Assembly: GCF_016820575.1 (NCBI RefSeq)
Contig: NZ_JAEMQH010000001.1
Coordinates: 434,001 to 498,000 of the forward strand
Length of the DNA stretch: 64,000 nucleotides
DNA from: Marinobacter sediminum
Lineage (GTDB): Bacteria > Pseudomonadota > Gammaproteobacteria > Pseudomonadales > Oleiphilaceae
Direction of reading: 5' to 3'
The position numbers were made by a program, and so were the translations under genes. This document shows, one piece after another, positions 27,179 to 36,353 of this stretch (the stretch's first letter is position 1; every line of letters begins with the position of its first letter). The notes below the pieces were generated by a model that saw only the letters and a program-made list of their open reading frames with translations, made no database searches and was not told where the DNA came from.

Positions 27179-27456
27179 TGTGCCGTGAGCTGGCGGGGAT
27201 TGCCAGCGACTACATTGACGGCGAACTGAGTACCGGCAGACGCCTGTCCGTGCAAATGCACCTGATGATGTGCCGCCACTGTCGCTCGTTCATTGGCAAT
27301 CTGCGGGCGAGCACGGAATTGCTGCGGGGACATTCGTCTGCGCGCGTCGAACCAGCGGTGATCGATCGCATCAACCATCGCGTCACTGAGGCCTTAAGCC
27401 ACCGCCCCGAGACTCCTGACCCAGACCCAGACCCAGACCCAGATAAGGACCGTTAA
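27172..27456 (+). CDS. Zinc-finger anti-sigma factor (soluble, zf-HC2)
   Basis: A 94-aa protein that begins inside the sigma gene (seven-base overlap, AGGAG upstream). The zinc-binding anti-sigma core HLMMCRHC (HxxxCxxC) is at about residues 30-37, with an upstream Cys/Asp helix MCRELAGIASDYIDGELS. No transmembrane helix is present, so it is a cytoplasmic ZAS-type anti-sigma, likely sensing redox or metal. The C-terminus is a curious Asp-Pro repeat (four or five DP units) ending DKDR. Confidence 0.85.
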   Translation: MLMCRELAGIASDYIDGELSTGRRLSVQMHLMMCRHCRSFIGNLRASTELLRGHSSARVEPAVIDRINHRVTEALSHRPETPDPDPDPDPDKDR

Positions 27457-27749
27457 GCCTTGTTCGCCAATGCCGATCCAAGCGATGGCAACCAGGGCAG
27501 GGCCCGTCGCTGTTGCTCCAGGGTCAGCGCCTCCGCCCAGGTATCCAGATCTACCGGAAGGGTGCCGGTTACTTCCAGGCGCCGGTCTTCCCGCACGTCT
27601 GCCAATGCTTGCCCGCGACTCTCGGCCAGCACCTGGTCCCGGTAGCATTCACGAATCTCGCTGATCGCCGCCAGGCTGGTGCGAATCTGCTCGTCACTCA
27701 GGCCGGTCAGCTCTGGCGACTGAAGCTCAATCAGTTCTGTCTGCGTCAT
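27453..27749 (-). CDS. Hypothetical 98-aa protein
   Basis: No family recognised. The protein is soluble, mostly helical by composition, starts behind GGGAG, and its stop overlaps that of the anti-sigma gene in a TTAA. Features include SDEQIRTSLAAISEIRECYRD and a Leu/Glu-rich C-terminal half ending in WLPSLGSALANKA. The good ribosome site and codon usage like its neighbours support a real gene. It could belong to the ECF regulon, but nothing in sequence shows that. Confidence 0.6.
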   Translation of the reverse strand: MTQTELIELQSPELTGLSDEQIRTSLAAISEIRECYRDQVLAESRGQALADVREDRRLEVTGTLPVDLDTWAEALTLEQQRRALPWLPSLGSALANKA

Positions 27750-27933
27750 AGCGGTCTCCCTTGTCTATTGCACCGGCTCCAATGGCGCGTGGCCTGTATT
27801 ACGCCAGGCGCCATCGGAATCTGGTCAGCATCCCGCCCTCACTCGGAGGCTGATTTTGTTACGGCCGTGATTCGGGGCCGACATGCACTGGCTCCGTCCG
27901 CTAAAGTAGGGCCAGGAAACAGGGGAGGACAAC

Positions 27934-28719
27934 ATGGGCAGCATTCTGCGCTGGCTGTCGGGCTGGCTTGCCAGGTACCTGACCAAGCAGATCACCGAAA
28001 ATTCGATACCGACCTCGACCTATTGGCAACTGGAGCAGGCGCTGCAACCGGCGGACGTGTTGCTGGTGGAGGGCGACACCCGTATCAGCGTCGCAATCAA
28101 ATACCTGACCCAATCCACCTGGTCTCACAGCGCCCTCTACCTGGGCCCTGATGCAGGCTTGGGCCAGAGCGACGCCGGCGAGCCCAATGTCCTGATTGAA
28201 GCCGATCTGGAGCAGGGCATTCGCGCGCTGCCGCTGTCGTACTATCGGCACAGCCATACCCGGATCTGCCGCCCGGTCGGTTTGAACAGTGAGGACATTC
28301 AGCAGCTGACCGGCTTCGCACTCAGCCGGCTTGGCAATACCTACGATCTCAAAAACGTGTTCGACCTGGCCCGGTACCTGTTGCCCACGCCGCCGGTGCC
28401 CACCCAGTACCGACACCGGCTACTGGCATTTGGCAGTGGCGATCCGACCCGGGCGATCTGCTCCACCTTTCTGGCCGAAGCCTTCCAACAGTTACGCTAC
28501 CCTATCCTGCCACTGATCCGGACGGTGCCTGCCGACGATCCCGACTGCGCGGATTGCACCCGGGCCGCCTACCGGGTCCGGCATCACTCCCTGTTCACAC
28601 CCCGGGACTTTGATGCCTCGCCGTTTTTCCAGATTATCAAGCCAACGCTCACGCCAGACTTTGACTATCACAGACTGGCTTGGGAAGATCGCTCGAAACA
28701 TCCCCAGCAAACGCCATAA
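27934..28719 (+). CDS. YiiX/YebB-like permuted NlpC/P60 (papain-fold) protein
   Basis: A 261-aa protein with the circularly permuted papain-like fold of YiiX: the His of WSHSALYLG lies before the catalytic Cys in ICSTFLAEAF, reversed from ordinary NlpC/P60. DVLLVEGDTRIS and YDLKNVFDLARY agree with that family. Members cleave or modify lipid- or peptide-linked amides. There is no obvious signal peptide; the first 20 residues are amphipathic. Start ATG follows GGGAGG. Confidence 0.75.
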   Translation: MGSILRWLSGWLARYLTKQITENSIPTSTYWQLEQALQPADVLLVEGDTRISVAIKYLTQSTWSHSALYLGPDAGLGQSDAGEPNVLIEADLEQGIRALPLSYYRHSHTRICRPVGLNSEDIQQLTGFALSRLGNTYDLKNVFDLARYLLPTPPVPTQYRHRLLAFGSGDPTRAICSTFLAEAFQQLRYPILPLIRTVPADDPDCADCTRAAYRVRHHSLFTPRDFDASPFFQIIKPTLTPDFDYHRLAWEDRSKHPQQTP

Positions 28720-28785
28720 CGCACCCAGAGCAAACCGACCTCCAGGAAAGCCCGTATCGATGGCCGCTCCTGGATTGCTAAACTA

Positions 28786-28814
28786 TTGGCAAACTTGATT
28801 TCAATCTTCATTCT
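28786..28814 (+). promoter_or_regulatory. Possible promoter of the amino acid ABC transporter operon
   Basis: TTGGCA (28786-28791), 17-bp spacer and CATTCT (28809-28814), 61 nt before the binding-protein start. Two mismatches in -10; offered as a candidate only. Confidence 0.35.
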
Positions 28815-28874
28815 CATGCGCCTGCGCAATCGCCATTGACGACGTCACGGCAATAAACCGGAAAGGACAAGATT

Positions 28875-29627
28875 ATGAAAACCCTGCTAGTTTCTGCACT
28901 GGTGATTCTGTCACTGGCAACCACTTCCGTTCATGCCCAGGACGACACCATCCGGGTCGGCATGTCTGGCCAGTATTTCCCGTTCACCTTCGTGGAGCAG
29001 GACACCCTGAAAGGCTTTGAAGTGGACGTGATGAACGCCGTCGCACAGGAAATGGGCCGGGAGGTTGAGTACCAGACCGCTGCCTTCTCCGGCCTGTTCG
29101 GCATGCTCGGTGCCGGCCGCATCGATACCGTGGCCAACCAGATCACCATCACCGAAGAACGCCAGCAGGCCTACCTGTTCAGTGAGCCGTACGTGTACGA
29201 CGGTGCCCAGGTAGTCACCAAGGCCGGTAACGACGACATCAACGGTGTGGAAGATCTCAAGGGCAAGACCGTGGCGGTCAACCTGGGCTCCAACTTCGAG
29301 GCGCTGCTGCGTGACTTGCCCTACGCCGATGAAATCGACATCAAAACCTATGAAAGCAACATCGAGCGCGACACCGCCCTGGGCCGGGTCGATGCCTTTG
29401 TGATGGACCGGGTCAGTGCCAGCCAGATCATCAAGGAAAAGCCGCTGCCGCTGGCACTGGCCGGACCGACCTTCTCCCAGATCACCAACGCCTACCCATT
29501 CAAGGACACCGAGCGTGGCCGGGCCCTGCGGGATGAAGTGAACGCGGCCCTGAAAACCCTGCGGGACAATGGCACCCTGAAAGCCATTTCCGAGGAATGG
29601 TTCGGCACCGACATCACCGCGCCTTAA
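28875..29627 (+). CDS. Polar amino acid (cystine-type) ABC transporter, periplasmic binding protein
   Basis: 250 aa with signal peptide (hydrophobic 3-18, cleavage after VHA/Q). Family 3 binding protein; the segment TVANQITITEERQQAYLFSEPYVYDGAQ is very like the cystine-binding FliY/TcyJ region of E. coli. The C-terminus has the typical TLRDNGTLKAISEEWFG helix. It precedes the permease by 18 bp. Cystine is the best-guess substrate; glutamate or glutamine cannot be excluded. Confidence 0.87.
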   Translation: MKTLLVSALVILSLATTSVHAQDDTIRVGMSGQYFPFTFVEQDTLKGFEVDVMNAVAQEMGREVEYQTAAFSGLFGMLGAGRIDTVANQITITEERQQAYLFSEPYVYDGAQVVTKAGNDDINGVEDLKGKTVAVNLGSNFEALLRDLPYADEIDIKTYESNIERDTALGRVDAFVMDRVSASQIIKEKPLPLALAGPTFSQITNAYPFKDTERGRALRDEVNAALKTLRDNGTLKAISEEWFGTDITAP

Positions 29628-29645
29628 TCACACAGGAAACACGCT

Positions 29646-30320
29646 ATGGGCGCTCTCGACGTCGACTACATGCTGGGGCTGGTCCCGGTGTTACTGAGCT
29701 ACCTGCCCCTGACCCTGCAGCTGGCGTCGCTGGGCATGGTGCTGGCGCTGATCCTGGCGTGCCTGTTTGCGGTCATCCGGGTTCAGCGGATTCCGGTGCT
29801 GAACCAATTTACCGTGGTGTTCATTTCCTTCTTCCGCGGCACGCCGCTGCTGGTCCAGCTGTTCCTGTTCTACTACGGGCTGCCCCAGCTGTTCAGTGCG
29901 CTCACCGTCATCGACGGCATCACCGCCACCATCATGGGTCTGACCATGCATTTCTCGGCCTACATGGCCGAGTCCATCCGGGCCGCCATTGTTGGCGTTG
30001 ATCGCAGTCAGACCGAAGCTGCACTGTCCATCGGCATGACCAACAGCCAACTGATGCGCCGGATCATCCTGCCCCAGGCCACCCGAGTCGCACTGCCCAC
30101 ATTGATGAACTACTTCATCGACATGATCAAGGCGACGTCGCTGGCCTTCACCCTCGGCGTCACCGAGCTGATGGGCGCCACCCAGAAAGAGGCGTCCGGC
30201 AGCTTCCTGTACTTCGAAGCCTTCATCGTGGCAGCGATCATGTACTGGATCGTGGTGGAGATGCTGTCCTGGCTGCAGGGCAACCTGGAAACCCGTCTGA
30301 ACAAGGCCTACAGCCGATGA
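29646..30320 (+). CDS. Polar amino acid ABC transporter permease
   Basis: 224 aa with five or so transmembrane helices and the HisMQ-type pattern: [19 protein letters not shown] at the N-terminal third and the EAA-loop [22 protein letters not shown] in the middle, which contacts the ATPase. Encodes one permease that presumably forms a homodimer. Its stop overlaps the ATPase start by four bases (ATGA). Confidence 0.92.
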   Translation: MGALDVDYMLGLVPVLLSYLPLTLQLASLGMVLALILACLFAVIRVQRIPVLNQFTVVFISFFRGTPLLVQLFLFYYGLPQLFSALTVIDGITATIMGLTMHFSAYMAESIRAAIVGVDRSQTEAALSIGMTNSQLMRRIILPQATRVALPTLMNYFIDMIKATSLAFTLGVTELMGATQKEASGSFLYFEAFIVAAIMYWIVVEMLSWLQGNLETRLNKAYSR

Positions 30321-31063
30321 TTGAACTCAAGGGTCTGCGCAAGCACTTTGGCGATGCAGTGGTGCTCGACGGCATCGATCTGACCATCGAGAAAGGCGAG
30401 ATCGTGGTGATTATCGGGCCCTCGGGCACCGGCAAATCCACCCTGTTGCGCTGCGTGAATTTCCTCGAACAGCCCACCGCCGGCGAGATCACCGTTGGCG
30501 ATCTGACCGTGGATGTAAACCGGGCCACCAAGAAAGACATCCTGTCGCTGCGCCAGCAGACCGCGTTCGTGTTCCAGAACTACGCCCTGTTTGCCAACAA
30601 AACCGCCCTGCAGAATATCGCCGAGCGGCTATTGGTGGTGGATCGCTGGCCGAAAGCCAAGGCCTACGAGCGAGCCCGGGAAATCCTGCGACGCATTGGT
30701 CTGGAAGACAAAGCCGATGCCTACCCGGCGTCGATGTCCGGTGGTCAGCAACAGCGTGTGGGCATTGGCCGGGCCATGGCTGCCGGCGCGGAAGTGATCC
30801 TGTTCGACGAACCCACCTCATCCCTGGATCCGGAATGGGTCGAAGAAGTGCTGGCGCTGATGAAGCAACTGGCGGCGGAACGCCAGACCATGATGCTGGT
30901 CACCCATGAGATGTCGTTCGCTCGTGACGTGGCAGACCGGGTGATCTTTATCGACGACGGCCGAATCGTGGAACAGGGCCCACCGAGTGAGATCTTCTAC
31001 CACCCGAAAGACCCCCGCACCCGGGATTTCCTGCAGAAAATCCTGGCGACGCACCAGGCCTGA
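30317..31063 (+). CDS. Polar amino acid ABC transporter ATP-binding protein
   Basis: 248-aa ABC ATPase. Walker [10 protein letters not shown] near residue 36, Q-loop, signature SGGQQQR, Walker [14 protein letters not shown], and H-loop VTHEM are all intact. With the binding protein and permease it completes a type I importer of the TcyJLN kind. The post-Walker A insertion ([14 protein letters not shown]) is normal for the family. Nothing functional is evident in the 167 bp that follow. Confidence 0.94.
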   Translation: MIELKGLRKHFGDAVVLDGIDLTIEKGEIVVIIGPSGTGKSTLLRCVNFLEQPTAGEITVGDLTVDVNRATKKDILSLRQQTAFVFQNYALFANKTALQNIAERLLVVDRWPKAKAYERAREILRRIGLEDKADAYPASMSGGQQQRVGIGRAMAAGAEVILFDEPTSSLDPEWVEEVLALMKQLAAERQTMMLVTHEMSFARDVADRVIFIDDGRIVEQGPPSEIFYHPKDPRTRDFLQKILATHQA

Positions 31064-31230
31064 AGGGTCAGGTGCGGCTGGAGGGGTCAAGGCGGTTTCA
31101 ACATGGCCCTGACAGGAGTTAAACGCGAAGGTAATACTCCAGGGCGAGACACCCCGGGTTCACGGAGAAGGAAGTAGACGCGTTACCACGAAAAGGGAAG
31201 CCCTCGCTCCATCGTTCAGGGACTATCGAA

Positions 31231-31923
31231 TCAGACCTGACCGTCCAGTTGCAACCAACGCGACAGCCGGGAATGGGGGCGGCGACTGAGGTACAGGGGC
31301 AGGGTGCTCATGACCACCAGAATGACAACGGCAGCAACGACGGTCAGTACCGGGTTGAATTCGAAGGTATGGCCGAGCCCGGCGAAGACAAAGGTCATCG
31401 GCAACATGCCCAGGGTGGTCGCCAGGGCGTAACGCCAGAGCGAGATGGCGGTGACGCCCGCGGCGTAGCTGATCAGAGCGAAAGAGAACACCGGAATCAG
31501 GCGAGTTAAGGTCACCGCAACAAACAGAAAACGCTGGGAACCCCGGGCTGAAAACACCGGGTTCTTGTGCAGCTTGCGCTGCACCAATTCGCGCCCCAGG
31601 ATCCGCGCCAGGTAAAACGCGATAATGGCTCCGGCCAGGGCACCCGCAACGGCAACCGCAGTGCCCATCGCCGTGCCATAAACCAGACCGGCGGTGGCAC
31701 TGATCGGCAGGGTTGGTATTGGCCCAATCACTACGGCCAGAACCATCAGCAGCATTAGCAGCACCATGCCCAAGCCATCCTGCTGGCTGAGCCACTGCGA
31801 CAATGCTTCCGGAGCCAGACTTGCGGGCATGCCAAGCTGGCGTAACACCAGCCAAATGGCGGCCATGGCGAGGGCGATGACAATCAGAACAGACAGACGG
31901 AATAGCCGGGATGAGTGCTGCAT
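31231..31923 (-). CDS. TVP38/TMEM64 (VTT-domain) membrane protein
   Basis: 230-aa membrane protein with about six helices. The VTT core PTLPISATAGLVYGTAMGTAVAVAGA is clear, followed by RFLFVAVTLTRLIPVFSFALISYAAGV. VTT proteins of the DedA superfamily are linked to phospholipid scrambling and membrane homeostasis. Unlike the fusion at 24090, this copy is stand-alone. It lies convergent to the ABC operon. Confidence 0.85.
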   Translation of the reverse strand: MQHSSRLFRLSVLIVIALAMAAIWLVLRQLGMPASLAPEALSQWLSQQDGLGMVLLMLLMVLAVVIGPIPTLPISATAGLVYGTAMGTAVAVAGALAGAIIAFYLARILGRELVQRKLHKNPVFSARGSQRFLFVAVTLTRLIPVFSFALISYAAGVTAISLWRYALATTLGMLPMTFVFAGLGHTFEFNPVLTVVAAVVILVVMSTLPLYLSRRPHSRLSRWLQLDGQV

Positions 31924-31989
31924 CCCACTATTCTACCCGTCATCCGCGCAGCGAACAGCCTCCCCGCACCGCCCTGGCCACCGACCCGG

Positions 31990-32613
31990 TTAGCGCAGCG
32001 CCGGATTCAGCGTATAGGTGCCGGTTACCCGGGCACTGGCCAACACGTGTCCGGCCATGGCTTCGCGTACGTCGTTGCCATCGAATTCGCCGGTAAGGCC
32101 CAGACTTTCCACATCCAGCGCATGTACCTCGAAGTGGTAGTGATGGATGATTTCGTCGTTCCAGGGTGGGCAAGGGCCGTCATAACCGGCGTAGGTGCCC
32201 GCCATGTCCGGATTACCGGCCAGGAACTGGGTGTAGCTATTCACGCCGCGGATGCCGATGGGTCTAGGCCCGGATTCCTTGCCCTTGGGAATCACGCCAT
32301 CGCTGTCCTCTCCCTCGGGGATACGGCTGGTTCCGGCCGGCACATCCACCAGCAGCCAGTGGAAGAAATCGACCCGGGGCAGGTCTTTGGCCACGATCTT
32401 GCCTTCCTGGTTCACATCATCCGCCACGCTCGGCACGTCCGGATCAAACATCATGACCACAAAGCTTTTGGTTTCCTCCGGCGCGCCCTCCCAGGCAATT
32501 TCCGGGTTGCGATTGGGACCAAAACTCATATGATCGGTGTCGCTGTAGACACCAAACGCAAATTTCTCCGGGACTGGCTGACCTTCTTCGATGCCTCGAA
32601 CTTCTAATTTCAC
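31990..32613 (-). CDS. PEBP-family (YbhB/YbcL-like) protein
   Basis: 207 aa with the phosphatidylethanolamine-binding-protein fold: FMFDPDVP-like stretch MMFDPDVPSVADD, HWLLVDVPAGTSRIPEG, GPCPPWNDEIIHHYHFEVHAL. The anion-binding site residues D, H and the GPCPP loop are intact. No signal peptide, so cytoplasmic. GTG 32613 is chosen because GGAGG sits 7 nt upstream; longer starts run into the intergenic region. Role unknown. Confidence 0.88.
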   Translation of the reverse strand: MKLEVRGIEEGQPVPEKFAFGVYSDTDHMSFGPNRNPEIAWEGAPEETKSFVVMMFDPDVPSVADDVNQEGKIVAKDLPRVDFFHWLLVDVPAGTSRIPEGEDSDGVIPKGKESGPRPIGIRGVNSYTQFLAGNPDMAGTYAGYDGPCPPWNDEIIHHYHFEVHALDVESLGLTGEFDGNDVREAMAGHVLASARVTGTYTLNPALR

Positions 32614-32806
32614 GACGTTGCCTCCTGTTGATCGTGGGCTCGGCTTACAGACATTGTGTCTGAAGCCGGCCTGTTCAATCATACGTGTGTGATACGCCGG
32701 TTGTAGCAATGCAACTGCACATCTGTCCAGAGGATCGAAGCACGAGACTGGACGCAGCCACCGTCAAAACTTCTTGCAACCATCCTGACCTACCAGGGGA
32801 GCCGCC

Positions 32807-33238
32807 ATGAGCAAACAGCAAACGGGCCAGCCGCAGGCGCCGGACAACCAGAAAGACGAAGACGCCGTTGCCTTCGCCCAGGGCATCTTCGAACTGGCCC
32901 GAAACGGCGCCGCCGGACTTCTGATGCCGCTGCTCGGCGCTGGCGTGCCGGTGGACATCCGCACCAGTGCGGGCGAGAGTCTGCTGATGCTGGCCACCGC
33001 CAACGACCACACCCAGACCGTCGAGGTGCTTCTGGAGCAGGGCGCCAACCCGAACCTGGCGGACAACCAGGGCCAAACACCCCTGATGATCGCGGCCGAC
33101 AACAACGCAGTTCATCTGATTGAGCCGTTACTGGCCGCTGGCGCCAAGCTGGAACTGACCGACGAAAAAGGCGCGACCGCGCTCGACCATGCCCGCGCGG
33201 CCGGGGCGGAATCGGCCATTGCCAGACTGAGTGCCTGA
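32807..33238 (+). CDS. Ankyrin-repeat protein
   Basis: 143 aa, about three ankyrin repeats: VDIRTSAGESLLMLATANDHTQTVEVLLEQGANPNLADNQGQTPLMIAADNN and a third ending in GATALDHARAAGA. A short charged N-terminus precedes the repeats. Cytoplasmic and small, so most likely a protein-binding adaptor. ATG behind AGGGGAG. The next gene starts five bases after the stop, making an operon likely. Confidence 0.85.
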   Translation: MSKQQTGQPQAPDNQKDEDAVAFAQGIFELARNGAAGLLMPLLGAGVPVDIRTSAGESLLMLATANDHTQTVEVLLEQGANPNLADNQGQTPLMIAADNNAVHLIEPLLAAGAKLELTDEKGATALDHARAAGAESAIARLSA

Positions 33239-33243
33239 CGCCT

Positions 33244-33984
33244 GTGTTCAATCAGGGAGAGATTATTCACCACACCAAGGACGCCCTCGGCAGCATCCTG
33301 GTGATCGATTACCGCAAGCACCGGGTGCTGACCTTCAACTCAGCGTTCGAGCAAAGCAAGATCGACCGGCGACGCCCCCACCTGCCGGTGCACGAGTACA
33401 ATCGGGCCATGATGTTGCCCGCGGCCTTTGCCCACCCCCGCCATGTCACCATTTTGGGTCTGGGCGGTGGCGTGATGGCCAGTGCCTTCCACCACCTGTA
33501 TCCGGACTGCCAAATCCACGCCGTGGAGTTGCGTCCGGAGGTCGTGGCGGTGTCCCGGGAATACTTCGGACTGCCCGAGAGTGACCGCCTGACCGTAACC
33601 ATTGCAGACGCCCGCGACGCACTCTCGAAACTGCCCGATGCGAGCACCGACCTGATATTAGCCGACCTTTACAGCGGCGACCGGATGAGTCCGGCCCAGG
33701 CCCAGCGCTTGTTCATCGACCAGTGCAGCCGGGTACTCAGCCCGAACGGCTGGCTGACCCTGAACTACCACCGGCCACCGGACCCGGGCAGCGTCTATTT
33801 GCGCCAGCTGCGGAAGCAGTTTGCCAAGCTTTTGATGTTCCGTAGCAAAACCAACAACACCGTGATTTACGCCAGCAAGCAACCCTTCGAAGCCCTGCAC
33901 AGCCGCGATCCTTCGCTGTTGGCCCTGGAGCAGCAGCTGCCCATTGACTGGCGCAAGCTGATGGCCAAGGTGACGCCCTTGTGA
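33244..33984 (+). CDS. Spermidine-synthase-like SAM-dependent transferase
   Basis: 246 aa with the polyamine-synthase Rossmann core: VTILGLGGGVMASAFH as the SAM/dcSAM loop, IHAVELRPEVVAVSREYFGL with the acidic ribose ligand, and IADARDAL. The catalytic DADLYSG-type region is LILADLYSG. It lacks the N-terminal barrel of true SpeE, so it may act on other substrates. GTG start; five bases after the ankyrin gene. Confidence 0.8.
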   Translation: MFNQGEIIHHTKDALGSILVIDYRKHRVLTFNSAFEQSKIDRRRPHLPVHEYNRAMMLPAAFAHPRHVTILGLGGGVMASAFHHLYPDCQIHAVELRPEVVAVSREYFGLPESDRLTVTIADARDALSKLPDASTDLILADLYSGDRMSPAQAQRLFIDQCSRVLSPNGWLTLNYHRPPDPGSVYLRQLRKQFAKLLMFRSKTNNTVIYASKQPFEALHSRDPSLLALEQQLPIDWRKLMAKVTPL

Positions 33985-34080
33985 TCGCTTTCGCCTTGAT
34001 CAATGGCCAGGATGATCCACAGCTATAAGTAACAATCCCGCCAAGGGAGGAGGAGGCCCGTAACGAAGCCGAGTAATGAT

Positions 34081-34641
34081 TCAGCTCCATTTCTCATGGG
34101 GCGGGCGGTATCGACTGAATCCATCCACCAGCTGTTCAGGCGTGTGCGCCAGCACCAGCATGTCGATGTATTCCTGTTTCAGAAAACCCGTCTCTTCCAT
34201 GCGCTGCGCCATGGCCAGCAGAGGGTCATAGAAGCCGTCCACGTTATAGAGCGCGCAAGGCTTGTGGTGAAAACCGAGCTGGCCCCAGGTCCAGGCCTCG
34301 AAAATCTCCTCCAGAGTGCCAATGCCCCCGGGCAAGGCGACAAAGCCGTCCGCCAGCTCGGCCATCTTGGCCTTGCGCTCGTGCATGTCCGCCACCACCA
34401 ACAGCTCGGTCAGGCCGGGATGGGCCAGCTCGCGGTCCCGCAGGTGCTCGGGAATTACTCCAAACACCTTACCGCCGTAGGCCAACACCGCATCGGCTAC
34501 AATTCCCATCAAGCCAACATGGCCACCTCCGAACACCACATCGATACCGTGGCTGCCAAAATAGGCGCCTAATTCTTCGGCTGCGCGCGCAAATTGCGGG
34601 TCTGAGCCCGAACGGGAACCACAATAGACTGCAATTTTCAT
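34081..34641 (-). CDS. LOG-family protein (TIGR00730), putative nucleoside-5'-monophosphate phosphoribohydrolase
   Basis: 186 aa. The signature PGGxGTxxE is present as LPGGIGTLEEIFEAW, plus an N-terminal VYCGSRSGSDP and GGGHVGLMG. Many members hydrolyse cytokinin riboside or other nucleoside monophosphates; earlier annotation as lysine decarboxylase is incorrect for the family. ATG 34641 follows GAGGG. Function in this bacterium is unknown. Confidence 0.9.
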   Translation of the reverse strand: MKIAVYCGSRSGSDPQFARAAEELGAYFGSHGIDVVFGGGHVGLMGIVADAVLAYGGKVFGVIPEHLRDRELAHPGLTELLVVADMHERKAKMAELADGFVALPGGIGTLEEIFEAWTWGQLGFHHKPCALYNVDGFYDPLLAMAQRMEETGFLKQEYIDMLVLAHTPEQLVDGFSRYRPPHEKWS

Positions 34642-34837
34642 CAAACCCTCACTGATTTCCTATCCGACTGTTTCTAAAACAGTAGCAGAGCGCTGGCACA
34701 GAGGTGGCAGATAGCGTGGCTGGAGGCGTTAGCAGAGTTTCCAGACATTTGGGCCGCGCAGTCGGCGACAGGGCAGCGTGGACAGCAAAGGTCTTAATAG
34801 CAGGGCAGAAAAAGAGGGCGGGCAACAGACATACGAC

Positions 34838-34860
34838 GGATGCGGGCCGGGCCCGCATCC
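34838..34860. repeat. Perfect inverted repeat downstream of the AhpD-like gene
   Basis: GGATGCGGGCC and GGCCCGCATCC form a 23-nt palindrome around a single central base, 20 nt downstream of the leftward AhpD-like stop. Likely a terminator stem without a T-run. The remaining part of the 238-bp gap shows no supported gene. Confidence 0.5.
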
Positions 34861-34879
34861 ACGTTGATGACCAAGCAAA

Positions 34880-35434
34880 TTACTTGGCTTTTTTCCAGGC
34901 GAACTTCTGGAACGGCTCGTCGACCGGAGTTTCGGCGATGTGGTTGATGTAGTTACTCATCACCTTTTGCGACAGCACCAGAATCACTTCCAGCACGTGA
35001 CTGCGCTGGTAACCCGCCTCATAGAAGGCGTTGAGGTCTTCGCTATTCACTTCGCCACGCTTGCGAACGACGGCCAACGTGAAGGTACGCAGGGCTTCCA
35101 GCTTGTCGCTGGGCAGCGGCGTCTCGTCACGCAGGGCGTTAATGATGTCATCCGACACCTTCATGCTCTTGGCGATGCCGGTGTGCGCCGGAACGCAGTA
35201 ATGGCAGGCGTGCTCAACGTTGATGGTTTGCCACACCACGGTGGTCTCGTCGTTGTCAAAGCTGCTGTCCAGTACCAGTTGATGCAGCTTCTGGTAGCCA
35301 TCGAGGACGGTCGGCGCGTCAGCCATAACCGCGTGCAGCCCCGGGATCATGCCGAACGCCTTCTGAGAGTTCTCCAGCAGCGGCTTGGATTTTTCCGGTG
35401 CGGAATTTGTATCGTGCAGGGTAAAGTCGGTCAT
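34880..35434 (-). CDS. AhpD / carboxymuconolactone decarboxylase-like peroxidase-fold protein
   Basis: 184 aa of the CMD fold. The redox pair is EHACHYCVPAHT, i.e. CxxC followed by an AHT helix, as in AhpD-like alkylhydroperoxidases. ATG 35434 has AGGAG six nt upstream; a longer reading to 35545 runs through the operator region. Divergently transcribed from a TetR regulator across two palindromes, so it is very probably repressed by that protein and induced by an electrophile or organic peroxide. Confidence 0.88.
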   Translation of the reverse strand: MTDFTLHDTNSAPEKSKPLLENSQKAFGMIPGLHAVMADAPTVLDGYQKLHQLVLDSSFDNDETTVVWQTINVEHACHYCVPAHTGIAKSMKVSDDIINALRDETPLPSDKLEALRTFTLAVVRKRGEVNSEDLNAFYEAGYQRSHVLEVILVLSQKVMSNYINHIAETPVDEPFQKFAWKKAK

Positions 35435-35460
35435 ATCACGCTCCTGATTTGAGTGATTTT

Positions 35461-35515
35461 TTGAGTGATTGCTCAACAACACCATCACCATAACTGTTAT
35501 TGAGTGATCACTCAA
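35461..35515. promoter_or_regulatory. Twin palindromic operators between AhpD-like and TetR genes
   Basis: TTGAGTGATCACTCAA at 35500-35515 is a perfect 16-bp palindrome; TTGAGTGATTGCTCAA at 35461-35476 differs at one position. Centres lie 39 bp apart, about four helical turns. Additional half sites (TTGAGTGA) occur at 35449-35460. A TATAAT at 35518 next to the perfect site could be the tetR -10. This is a typical TetR autoregulated divergent promoter. Confidence 0.75.
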
Positions 35516-35570
35516 GTTATAATTTGAACATTCATTCAACATCACTGGAAAATTGAAACGGACCGAAGTT

Positions 35571-36176
35571 ATGGCCAGGCACGCCCGCTACGATCGACAA
35601 ACCGCATTGGCAAAAGCCGTTGCCTTATTCTGGGAGCGTGGTTACCACGGCAGCTCGATGAAACAGATTGAGCAGGCCCTGGATATGCGCCCGGGCAGTA
35701 TCTACGCAACGTTTGGCAGTAAGGATGGATTATTTTCCGAAGCCCTGGCCGCGTACGCCGAACAAGGCAGCCAGGAGCTGAAGACCTACCTGGAGCCGGC
35801 CGAGTCCATCATCGATGGTCTGGAAGCTTACCTGCGCGGTATCGCCCAGACTGGCACTCAAACCCAGGCCAAGCCCTCCCGGGCCTGCATGATTGTAAAA
35901 ACCCTGCTGGAATCCAGTAACACCCATCCGGCGCTGGCTGAGCAGGCCAACCGGATACTGGCCAACATCCAGCAGGCCCTGTGCGAGGCCCTGGAAACCG
36001 CAAAGGCCCGGGGTGAATTGCTGGCATCCACCGACTGCCATCGCCTGGCGCGACTGCTGCAGGCCCAGATTGTTGCGATCCGCTCCATGGCGGAACGCGA
36101 TCTGGCACCGGATGAGTTGTCGGACCTGGGCGCCGATGTCGCCAGCATTCTGGAGAGCTACCGCGTGCGGCACTGA
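35571..36176 (+). CDS. TetR-family transcriptional repressor
   Basis: 201 aa. N-terminal HTH in residues 8-55: ALAKAVALFWERGYHGSSMKQIEQALDMRPGSIYATFGSKDGLF, the standard TetR pattern. The C-terminal ligand-binding half is related to the AcrR/DUF type with a single Cys (RACMIV), a possible redox or electrophile sensor. It should bind the palindromes at 35461-35515 and control both itself and the AhpD-like gene. Confidence 0.88.
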   Translation: MARHARYDRQTALAKAVALFWERGYHGSSMKQIEQALDMRPGSIYATFGSKDGLFSEALAAYAEQGSQELKTYLEPAESIIDGLEAYLRGIAQTGTQTQAKPSRACMIVKTLLESSNTHPALAEQANRILANIQQALCEALETAKARGELLASTDCHRLARLLQAQIVAIRSMAERDLAPDELSDLGADVASILESYRVRH

Positions 36177-36353
36177 TACCGTCGCCCTTCGGGCACCCGT
36201 AGCACTTCCGTCCAATTGTGCCTGGGGTGCCCTCCGCGTTATTCTATTCCCTTCAGCATCAGTACCCTACATTTTCTGCCCCGTCCCAGTGACGACAGCC
36301 AAGCATTTTGCCTGGAGAGTGCTTGGCTTTCTTCACTTCTGGGGCTGATTGTT

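Noticed and set aside
34704..34952. 82-codon plus-strand frame overlapping the AhpD gene
   Set aside because: Overlaps the well-supported AhpD-like gene on the opposite strand; weak start and no motif.
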